NCBI GenBank assembly: GCA_047610385.1
Contig: JBLGAC010000017.1
Span: forward strand, 1 to 64,000
Direction of reading: 5' to 3'
Origin: JBOCEF01 sp047610385
Lineage (GTDB): Bacteria; Pseudomonadota; Alphaproteobacteria; Rhodobacterales; Rhodobacteraceae
DNA: 64,000 bases
The translations under genes and the position numbers were made by a program. Positions 32,311 through 44,300 of this stretch are shown here, in pieces; positions within the stretch are counted from its first letter, which is position 1; every line of letters begins with the position of its first letter. The notes under the pieces are model-generated. The model did not search any database, was not told the DNA's origin, and was given only the letters and a program-made list of their open reading frames with translations.

Positions 32311-35300
32311 CCCGAAGTCAGCGCCGACTTTGCGGTGGACGAGGACGGGTTGGTCATCCTCAGCATCGACGCGTTCGATGCTGGGTTCGTGGACGAAGAA
32401 GGCCAGGATCTGGCCGAAATCCGCATCGTGTCCCTGCCCAGCGCCGGGGCCCTGACCTTTGACGGTGTGCCGGTGACCGGGGAACTGGTCGCCTCCCGCG
32501 CCGATCTGGTGGCCGGAAAGCTGGTCTACACCCCGTTTGATGATCAAAACGGCACGGACGGCTTCCTGTTCTTCGCGTCAGACGGCATCGCCTATTCGAC
32601 TGAGGCAGGTCAGGCCACCATCACCATCGCGCCGGTCAACGACGCACCGGGGCTTGAGGCAGGCGCCGATGCGGCATTGCTGGAAGGCGGGACGCTGACC
32701 CGCACCTTCACGCTGACCGATCCTGACAGCGACACCTATGGCTATGTGATCAACTGGGGCGACGGCAGCGCGCCAGACACCGCGTCCAGCGCCGCCAAGG
32801 CCCTGACCCGCGGCCATGTCTATGCGGCTGAGGGCGCGTACACCGTCTCCGTCACCGTCAATGACGGATCGGGTGAGGCAAATGGCGCTGAGACCGACAC
32901 CTTTGCGGTCACCGTGGGCAATGCCCCGCCAACGCCCAAGCGCGACAACCTGCCCGGCACTGAGGACACGGGCTTCGCTGGCAACTTGCTGGCCAACAAC
33001 GGCTACGGCGTTGATGGCGATCCGGGCGGCGATCCGGTCTTTGTCGCCACGGTCGCGGGCCAGCCGGTGCCCGCCACGATCAATCTGGGGGGCGGTCTGC
33101 TGACCGTCGCCGCCAATGGCGATTTCACCTTTGATCCCAACGGCGCGTTCGAAGCCCTGAGCGTGGGTCAGACCAGCACCCAGTCCTTTGTGTATGAAAT
33201 TGAGGACGATTCAGGCGCCCGCGCGCAGATCACCAGCTATGTCTATGTGGCCGGGCGCAACGATGCCCCGGCGCCGCTGGACGACGACGCCATCGTTTCC
33301 GTGGGGTCGAGCGTTTCGGACAACGTGCTGACCAACGACACCGACACCGACGCGAATGATGTGCTGAAGGTCAGCGTAGTGGCCGGGTCGCCGGTCGGAT
33401 CGTCCGGGCCCACTTTGGTGACGCTGCCCTCGGGCGCGACTGTCTCCATGCAGGATGATGGCGCCTACACCTATGATCCGAACGGCGCTTTCCCGACGGG
33501 TGGGACCGACAGCTTTGATTACACCGTGTCGGACGGCCATGGCGGGTTTGAAACCGCAACGGTTGACGTAACCGTGGAAACCGTCAACGCCGCCCCGACC
33601 GCGGTGGACGATGCCTTCACCGTGGAGGAAAACGCGCAGCTTGCCGACAACGTGCTGACCCCCAGCACCGGCGCCGCCGACAGCGACGCTGATCTGGACG
33701 CGCTGATTGTGACCAAGATCAACGGTCTGGCGATCAATGTCGGCGTGACCATCACGCTGGCATCGGGCGCCAAGGTCACGGTCGGCGCGAACGGATCGCT
33801 CGGCTATGACACCAACGGCGCGTTCGAAGCGCTGGGCCTGGGCGACACTGCGCCTGACAGCTTCACCTATGACGTCTCCGACGGTCAGGGCGGGTCCGAC
33901 ACCGCTAACGTGGCCATCGCTGTGGCGGGCGAAAACGACGCCCCCGTGGCCCGGCGCAACGATTACATCGTGGGCGAGGATGCCGCGCTGTCGGGGGATG
34001 CCATCCTCGACAACACCGGATCGGGCGTGGACAGCGATGTGGATGGCGCGGTGGCCGAATTGGGCATCACGCTGATCAATGGCGGGGCCTACACCCCCGG
34101 CACGCCGGTGGCGCTGCCCTCAGGCGCGGCGCTGGTGATGAACGCCGACGGCACGTTTGATTACACGCCGGGCGCTGCGTTCAACCATCTGAAAACCGGG
34201 CAGAACGCGATCGACAGCTTCACCTACACGCTGTCGGATGGCGACGGGGGCACATCATCTGCGCTGGTGCGGTTCACGGTGACGGGGGCCAACGACGCGC
34301 CGACCGCGCAGGACGACGCCTTTGCGATCCCGGCCTCAGCCATCGCGGCGGGGTCTTTGCTGGCCGATAACGGATCGGGCGCAGACAGCGACCCGGATGG
34401 CGACGCGCTGGCGATCACCCATGTGGACGGCGCCGCGATCACTTATGGCGTGCCGGTGACCCCGGCTGCGGGTGGCCAGCTGACGATCTTCGCCAACGGG
34501 ACCTTCAGCTATGATCCCGCAGGCGCTGTGGACCCTGTCTTTGGCACCACCCAGGACGTGACCTTCAGCTATCGGGTCAATGACGGCAACGGCCAGACCA
34601 ACGAAGCGACCGCCACCATCACCGTGTCGGCCGCCGGATCGGCGCCCGTCGCCACCGACGACGCGTTCGCCACGACTGAGGAAGCCGGCATCGCCGGCAA
34701 CCTGATCACCGGCGACAACGGGAACGGCCCGGACAGCGATTCCGACCCCGAAGATGTGCTGCGCATCACCCAAGTGAACGGCGTGGCGGCCAATGTCGGG
34801 GTGCAGATCACCCTCGCGTCTGGCGCAAAGCTGAGCGTGGGGGCCAACGGGTCCATGGGCTGGCTGCCGGGCGGCGCGTTTGACGGGCTGGCCGCGGGCG
34901 CGCCCGGTCAGGACAGCTTCACCTACACGCTGTCGGACGGCAAAGGCGGGACCTCCTCAGCCACGGTGACCATCGACATCACCGGGCTGAACGATGCGCC
35001 GGATGCAGCCGATGACGTGATCGGCGTGTTTGAAGACACGCCAGGGTCGGACAACCTGTTTCTTAACAACGGGTCGGGCGCGGACACTGACCCCGATGGC
35101 GACGCTTTCAATGTCTCAGCGGTCAACGGCGACGCGGGCGCGGTGGGCGCGCCGGTCACGCTGGCCTCAGGCGCGCTGCTGACGGTGCATGGCGATGGCG
35201 GGGTGGATTATGATCCCAACGGTGCCTTCCAGCGCCTGCGGGCCGGACAGACCGGCTATGACAGCTTCAGCTACACGCTTGATGACGGAAATGGCGGGAC

Positions 35301-38300
35301 CGACACCGCGGCTGTGTCGGTCCAGATCACCGGCCAGAATGACGCGCCCGAGGGCGTGGCCGATCATTTCGTCCACAACACCGCAAGCGGCAACGTCAAG
35401 ACCAACGACGCCGATCCCGACGCGGGGGACACGTTCCAGATTGCGCAGCTGAACGGCGACGCAGGCGCAATCGGGGTGCAGACGGCCATCGCATCGGGCG
35501 CACTGGTGACGCTGAACGCCGATGGCACGTTCACCTATGATGTGAACGGCGCGTTTGATGCCCTTGGCAACAACGCCACCGCCATCGACAGCTTCAGCTA
35601 CACGTTGCGCGACGCGATCGGTGCGCTTAGCGCACCGGTCACCGCCAGCATCACCATCACCGGCAACGGGGCGGCACCCGACGCGCTTGACGACGGCTAT
35701 GCCACCGACGAAGACACGCCTGTCATTGGCAACCTGCTGGACGGCACGGGCGGGGGGCTGGACACCGACGCTGACGGCGACGCGATCACGGTGACCCATA
35801 TCAACGGTGCCCTTGTGACCGCGGGCCAAGTGGTCACGCTGCCTTCGGGCGCATTGGTGCAGATCTTTCCCAACGGCGATTTCGGCTATGACCCGCGCGG
35901 CGCATTCGACGCGCTGGCCGCGGGGGCACCAGCCGCCGACAGTTTTGCCTACACCGTGTCCGACGGCAAAGGCGGGACCGACACCGCAACCGCGACCTTC
36001 GATCTGACCGGCGTCAATGACGGGCCCACGGGCCGCGACAATGATTATGCGCTGGTCGAAGGCGCAACACTCAGCGGCAACGTGCTGACCGACGACACCG
36101 GCAAGGGCGTTGACAGCGATCCCGATGGCGGGCCGCTGACGGTCACGCAGATTAACGGGCTGGCCGCCTCGGTCGGGTCTCAGATCACGCTGGCGGGCGG
36201 CGGCACGATCACCGTGGCGTCTGATGGCAGCTTCAACTTTGATGCGGGCGCAGCCTATGACGGGCTGCTATATGGCCAGACCGCCACGGACAGCTTTGCC
36301 TATCAGGTGTCCGACGGGATGGGCGGCGTCAGCTACGCGCGGACTGAGATAACCGTCGCGTCCACCGATCTGGCGGGCAATCTCGTGGTCTCCGGCGTTA
36401 GTTTTTCGGGCGGCAGGACGGGGGAAAGTTCCTCAGCCACCTACCGCATCGACAACATCGGCGCGGGCGTGATCGACGACCGGTTCGGCACCAAGGTCTT
36501 CCTGTCCAAGGACATGGGCCTGTCCGCCGACGACATCGCAGTGGGCACGTTCTGGACCGACGCAGCGTTGAACCCGGGCGCGTATTTCTCATTGACCGCG
36601 CCGCTGACGCTGCCCGACCAGCCGGGCGATTACTATGTGATCGCCAAGGTCGACAGCCGCAATGACGTCGCCGAGGAAAATGAGGCTGACAACATCGCCG
36701 TGTCCGCCGCGCCGGTCACTGTGGCCGCCAGCTATCACGCCATCGTCGAAGCGTCCAAAGAGGTCGCGGCCGAGGGCGAGATATTCACCCTCTCGGGCCA
36801 TGCCTACGACACCCTGACCGGCGCGCCGAAGCCCTATGAATGGGTCACGGTTGAGGCTGAGCTGGACGGCATCACCACGCTGGCCGCAGTGCTGACCGAC
36901 GGGGCCGGGTTCTTCACGATGCCCTATGCCACGCTGCCGGGTCAGGCGGGGATTGTCAGCTTTTCCGCCCGCCATCCCAACAACCCCGGTGAAACCGTGG
37001 GGGCCGAAGACACCGTTGACGTGTTCGGCATGGGATTTGTCCAGCGGCAGTTCGAATACAGCGCCGTGGTCGGCACCACCAAGACCGTGACCTTCACGCT
37101 GGAAAACCACGGCGCGCTGGACCTGACGGGGCTGACCGTCATGGTTGATGATTTCCCTGCCACCTGGACATCCTCGGTCACCGTTGCGGATGCGGATCTG
37201 GCCGGGGATGGGACCACCACGGTCACGCTGACCGTGGATCTGCCAATCACCACGCTGCTTGATTTCGACATCTTCAACATTGAAGTGATGTCGGATCAGG
37301 GCGCGGTCGCAACCTTGCCCGTCAAGCTGGACGCCATCGTGCCAACGGCGCTGTTGGTGGCAGATGTCAGCGTGATCAAGGCCTTCGCAGTGCGCGGCGA
37401 ACAGGAACTGGTGGAAGTCACCATCACCAATATCGGCGGTGATGCATCCGGGCCGCTGACGCTGAACGTGCCCGCGGGGATTGATTGGCTGTCCTTCGCG
37501 ACGCCGGGGCTGATTGCATCGCTTGCCCCCAACGAAAGCGTCGACATCCTGCTGTCGCTGACGCCGGATACGGACGTGCCGCTGGGCAGCTTTGCGGGGT
37601 CCTTCAGCATTGAGGGCGCCGATGGCGGCGCGCTGACCATGCCGTTCCAGTTCTTCACCATCTCCGACGCGGTCGGGGACATGCAGCTGAACATCACGGA
37701 TGAGCTGACCTATTTCGCCGAAGGCGAGCCGCTGCTTGGCGACGCCCGCATCAAGGTCGTCAACGCCGTGACCAAAGAGGTGGTCTATGACGAGGTCGAC
37801 GCCGACGGCACCCTTCTGATCGAAGACCTGCCCGAAGGCCTCTATGACGTCTACGTCTCAGCCAGCCAGCATGACAGCGTGAAGGCGACCATCATGGTCA
37901 ACGCTGGCGATGTGACCGAGGTGACGCCTTTCCTGTCGCGCCAGACGGTCAGCTATACGTGGTCAGTGACGGAAATCGAAATCGAGGACCGCTACGAGAT
38001 CAGCATCATCGCCAAGTTCGAAACCGATGTGCCGATCCCGGTGGTGACCGTCGACCCGCCGGTGTTCGACTTGGATCCGCTGCAGGAAATCGGGGATGAG
38101 ATGATCGTCAACATGACGATCACCAACCACGGCCTGATCGCAGTGAACGACGTTAACCTGAACTTTGGCACGCATCCGTTTTACACGATCGAAGCGGCAA
38201 TCGACTTTTTGCCCACGCTGGGCGCCAAGCAGACCTACACCATCCCGGTGCGCCTGACGCGCATCGACGATTTCGAAGACGCGGCGGGCGGGCTTGCCGG

Positions 38301-41300
38301 TGTGTCGGCGGATGCCGCGGTGCCGTGCGGCATCTCTGCCGACATTGGCTACACTTTCCCGTGCGGGCCCAACGACGTCGCCAAAAGCATCGACCTTGGC
38401 TTTCTGAACGTCGAAGGGAACTGCGGCGGCGGCGGCGGTGGCAACCCATTCAGCTTCGGCGGCGGCGGCGGCGGCAGCTTTGGCGGCGGCGGCGGCGGCG
38501 GCGGGGGTGGCGGGAACTACGTCTACTCCTCTGTGCCGATGATTGCCGCGTTTGACACCTGCGATCTGCTGAACGTCATCTTTGAATGCGAGGATCTGAT
38601 CCCGCAGCCGCCGTTTATCGGCGCGCTGCTGGACCTGACCGAATTCGCCGCGACCGGCAACAAGGAAGGCTGGGTCGAAACCGCCAGCGACATCTATGAC
38701 GGCTTCACCTCGATCTTCGGCGGCGTTTTCGCGGCGTCGGTTGAGGCCGGGACCGACCATGATGGCGGCCCGATCCCGTTCGATGGCGCGCTGGCCTCGG
38801 CCTCGGCCGGGGGTGCCAGCCGTCTGGGCAAGGGGCTTTCGGGCTTCTCGGACGGGTTCAACAAGCTTGGCGACGCGCTGGAATGCGCGCAGGCGGTTGC
38901 GAAACTGCTGGGCGAAGACGGCATCGCCGACGATCTGGGCAGCCTCAAGGACAAGCTCGACAAGATCCAGCCGCTTGCGGATCTGGCGGGCGACATCGGC
39001 GGTGGCCTGTTGGGCCTTCAGGTCGCAGAAGGCGACGAAGGGTCGGGCGGCTTCGTGCTTCCCGCCGCCACCGTTGATCTGGAAGGCAGCGGCATCGACG
39101 AGGCCGCGCTCGAAGACCTCGCCATCGCACTGGCAACATTCCAGGCCGCGTCGGCTGCGGCGTTGGACGCAGGCGACCTGCTGGAAATGGAGGACGAGGC
39201 CCAAGCGCTGCGCACCGCGCTGATCAACTTTATTGACGCGCAGACCGATGAATTCGGCAATTTTGACGATGCAAGCGGCGCAATAAACGAGGCAGACTTG
39301 GTTGGCGCGCTTGGCGCGACCGCCGACTTCATCGACTATCTGGGCGATCTTGATCGGTCCTACGGGCGCCTGTCAGCCGCGCTCAACAGTATGGAGCTGA
39401 TGCAGGACGCCGGGCTTTATGTCTTTGGTGCCGATGTGTGGGCTGAGGCGCTGGGGGATGTCAGGCTCGACGACTTCCTCGAAGCCTTCATCCTTGCCTA
39501 TGAGGCGCAGGCGGCCAACGGCTACCTTCTGGACGCCGCCGACCGTGCCGCGCTGACGGCGATGCCGCTGCCCGGCCCGCTGACCCCAGTGGATGTGGAT
39601 GCGTTCATCGACCGGTGGAACCGCACCATGGACTATTGGGAGGCCGGGATCTTCCGCCTCTCGGACGTTCCCGAAGGGCAGGCGACCGATTTTCTGGCCA
39701 CCGACGTGTGGCAGGGCTTTGCGCAAGCAGTGCTGGACGCCGACGCCGACGCGCAGAACGCGGGTTATGCGTCTTTGTCTGATCAGATCAACGGCCAGAT
39801 TGATGAGGCCGAGACGATCCTGTCCTCAAGCGTGTCGGGCGTCTGCGCCACTGTCACTATCGAAATCAGCCAGGACCTGGTCCTGACCCGTCAGGCCTTT
39901 GAGGCAAAGATGGTGCTGATCAACGAACAGGATGTCGACCTGACCGGCATCAGCCTGGAGGTTGAGATCCGCGACGCCTCGGGCCTGCTGGTCGCCTACA
40001 ACGTGTTTGGCGTGGACGACGCCGAACTGGCGGGCGGGCTGACATCCATCGACGGCACTGGTGTGCTGGCTGGTGGGCAGCAAGGATCGGCGACCTTCAC
40101 GCTGATCCCGTCGCGTCTGGCCGCACCGCTTGTCGAAACCACCTACACGGTGTCGGGCACACTGAAATACACCGATCAGGGCACAGAGGTGGCGATCCCG
40201 CTGCGCTCTGAGGAAATCAACGTGCGTCCGCAGGCGGAGCTGGAGCTGGATTATTTCCTGCAGCGCAATGTCTATTCCGACGATCCGTTCACGGAAGGCG
40301 TGGTTGAGCAGTCAGTGCCCTTTGCGCTGGGTCTGCTGCTGCAAAACGTCGGGGCCGGGGACGCGATGGATCTGTCGATCACATCGGCCCAGCCCAAGAT
40401 CATTGAGAACGAAAAAGGCCTGCTGATCGACTTTGAAATCATCGGATCGTCGGTCAACGGCGAAGCGGTGCAGCCCACATTGACCGCCGATTTCGGCGAT
40501 GTGGCCGCTGGCGATGCTGAGGTCGCGACCTGGCTGATGCAATCGACCCTGCAGGGCAAGTTCATTGAGTATGAGGTGTCGTTCAAGCACCTCAACAGCC
40601 TCGGCATCGAGGAACTGTCGCTGATCACCGAAACCCGCATTCATGAACTGATCAAGATCGTGCGCGATGACGGGCTTGGGTCTGACACGCTGCCCGATTT
40701 CCTGGTGAACGACGATTGGGAAACCGACCCGCTGGGGGTGCCCGACACGCTCTATACGTCGGACATGGAGGTTTTCACCGTCGCCCAGGCCTTTGATGAG
40801 GCCGCAGACGGCCCCGCATCGCTGGCCGACACCGAGGTGCAGATCACCGCCACCATCAACGCCGCGGGCTGGAATTATGTCGAACTGCTGGACCCGTCCG
40901 ACGGCGCGCTGACCATTGCGCGGGTGCTGCGCGAGGACGGGACGGAGGTGAACCTTGAAAACGTTTGGGTCACCGACCGCACCTTCCCCGCAGTGGGCCG
41001 CCCGACCTATGAAAACGTGCTGCACATCCTTGACGAAGTGGACACCGCCGGGACCGCAACCTGGACGGTGATTTATGAAAGCACCAATCTGGCACCAGTG
41101 GCCCTGAACGACGTGGCCGCCACGAACGAAGAAACCGCGGTCATCATCGGCGTGCTGGCCAATGACACGGACGGCAATGCTGACGCGCTCCATATCTCAG
41201 GCGTCGGATCGACGGCCAACGGCACGGTGACCATCACCGCGGGCGGTCAGATCCGCTATGCGCCCAAGCTTGATTTCTTCGGGACCGACACGTTCACCTA

Positions 41301-44300
41301 CACCGTGTCGGACGGGAATGGCGGCACCAGCACGGCCGCGGTCGAAGTCACCGTGGCTGATGTGGCTGAGGCGATCGGGGAAATCCGCATTGATGTCGGT
41401 GCGCTGGAACCCGGCGATCCGTCCTTTGCACCTGCCCCGACCGGGCAGGCGGTTGAAAAGAACACCGGCACCCGCGACGTGTGGTTCACCCTGACCCGCA
41501 CCGCCCCGGCGACGGGCGCGGTGGCGGTGACGGTCGCGGCCTTCGGGACTGCGGGCGCGGGCGACATCGTGGCGGGCGCGCCGACGGTGGTGCATTTCGC
41601 CGATGGCCTCACCCGCAAATCGTTCAAGCTGCAGGTGACGGGCGATCTGGCGGTTGAGGGGGATGAAACCCTCGGCGTCCGCATCGTGTCGACCGACCGC
41701 GCGGATGTCGTTGTGGCAGCGGGCGGCGATGATGCGGTTTGGACCATCCTCAACGACGACGTCGCCAACGCGGCGCCCGATGCAGTGGATGACACCAAGA
41801 CCACCGCTGAGGACACCGCGATCATCTTTGATCCGCGCGCCAACGACACCGACGCCAATGGCGACGCGCTGGCCGTGACCATCGTGACCGGCCCCGCCCA
41901 CGGGACCGCGGCGGTGCTGGCCGATGGCACGATCCGCTACCTGCCCTCAGGCGATTACAACGGGGCGGACACGCTGACCTATCGCATCAGCGACGGCAAA
42001 GGCGGGACCGACACCGCGGTCGTGGCGATCACCGTAACCCCGGTGAACGACGCGCCGGTGGCCCGTGCCGATGTGGCGGTCACCGACGAAGACGTCGCAG
42101 CGGTCATCAATGTGCGCGCCAATGACACGGATGTGGACGGCGACCCGCTGACCATTGCGTCCATCGGATCGGCGGCCCATGGCACGGTGACCGAAGGGCT
42201 GGGCGGCACACTGGTCTACACCCCTGATGCAGATTTCCACGGGACTGACAGCTTTTCCTACACGCTGGCCGACCCGGGCGGCAAAACCGGCACCGCGACC
42301 GTGACCATCACCGTGGACCCGGTGAACGACGCGCCGCGCCCGTCGGGCGACATCCGCCGCGTGAACAACACCCAAGACGTCATCACCGTCTTTGAAAACG
42401 ACATTGACCCTGACGGCGACGCCTTTGTGCTTGGGTCGGTCAATGGCGCGCCGGTGCCGGCCAACAACATCATCCTTCTGCCGTCAGGCGCCGGGATGCT
42501 GTCACTGGGCGGCGGGGCGTTCACCTATGTTGCGCTGGGCGCCGGGGCGGGGGTTACGGCCGACGCGCCCGCCTTTGACAGCTTCAGCTACACGCTGATC
42601 GACGAACACGGTGCCGAAAGCGCCCCGGTTGAGGTGGTGCTGGAAATCGTGCCGACCGTGGCCCTCGGCAGCCAAGGCCCCAACATCCATATGGTCGGGA
42701 CCACGGGCGGCGATGTGATCATGCCGTATCTGGGCGCCGACAAGGTCGATATCGGGCAAGGCGGGCTTGATGTGGTGGCCGGCACGGCGGCGGATCTGGC
42801 GGGCGACGTGATCCACGGCATCGATGACGGCGACGCGATCCGCATCGATGCTGCCTGGCTGGCCGTGGCAGACATAGCCTTTGACGGGCGCTTCGTGACC
42901 GTCGATGGCGGGGCGATGCCCGACTGGCAGATCGACCTTGGAACCGACATGCCCCATGGCCGATTTGTCGTCAGCCAAAGCCCCTCGGGCACCGAACTGA
43001 CGTTCCAGCGCATTGATCCGGTGGCGCAGGTTGTCAGCCTCAGCGTTGGGACCACAGCGATGACAGTGACGCTGGACCACGCCTTTGTGAACCCGGTGGC
43101 CTTTGCGCTGGCGCCCTCGCTGAACGATGGCGATCCGGTGATGGTGCGGATCATCGCGGTGGTGGGCGATCAGGTGACCCTGAAATTGCAAGAACCCAAC
43201 GCCGCTGACGGGGTCCATGGGCTGGAAGATGTGACCCTGTTCGTGGTGGAGGCCGGGACCCACACCCTGGCCGATGGCACGGTGCTGCAGGCAGGCTTGC
43301 TGATCACCAACAAAATGGTGGCCCGCGGGTTTGAAAGCGTGGCCTTTGCCGACAGCTTTGACGCCGCCCCGGCGATCTTCAGCCAGACGCAAACCACCAA
43401 CGGGCGCGATTACGTCGTCACCCGCCAGACCGGCGGATCGACCGACGGGTTCCGCGTCTCGATGCAAGAAGAAGAGGGCAATGATTTCCACACCCCCGAA
43501 ACCATTGGCTGGATGGCGATCGAACAGGGGATCGGCGATTGGTCGGGCCTAGCCTATTCCGCCGGGTCGCTGACCAACGCGGTCAATGGCAATCCCACGG
43601 CGGGCAGCTTCGGCGCTGGCTTTGCGGACGCGCCGAACATGATCGCATCGCTGTCGAGCTATCGCGGCGTCGATCCGGTCGCCCCGCGCACCGTGTCGAT
43701 CGACGCAAGCGGCTTCACCGCCACCGCGCAGGAGGACACGTCCTTTGATGCGGAAACCAACCACGGGCGCGAAAGCCTCGACTGGCTGGCCTTGGGGGGG
43801 GAGGGGATGCTGTATGCAGGGGCCGGGGCCTCGGTGATCCCGGGCCTGGGGAGCGGCGTGGTGATGGCCGAAACCGGGCGCATCACACTCAACCATCTGG
43901 GGGCCACGGTGACCTTGGCGCACGCCTTTGCCAACCCGGTGGTGATCGCTTCGGTCAACACCGTGAACGGCGCGCAGGAAGTGGTCGCGCGGATCTCGGA
44001 TGTCACCTCCGGCAGCTTCTTCGTGGCGCTGCAGGAACCTGATTACCTCGATGGCAGCCACGCGTGGGAACAGGTGTCCTTCATGGTGGTGGAGGCCGGA
44101 TCCTGGCGCCTGCCTGACGGATCGGTGATCACTGCGGGGACCGCGGGCCTTTCGAACCTGTCCTCCGCCAGCTTCCAGCCGATCACCTTTGACGCCGCGT
44201 TTGACAGCGCGCCGTCGGTGGTGGCGCAGGTGCAGACGCTGAACGACGCTGGCTTCGTCAAGGCCCGCATAGACGGGCGCGACGCCGCAGGATTTGGCTT

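Noticed and set aside
42700..42850. RTX calcium-binding array
   Set aside because: Only a degenerate GGDV...GADKVDIGQGGLD stretch is seen; no consecutive GGxGxDxxx nonapeptides. Kept as an RTX/VCBS-like cap only.
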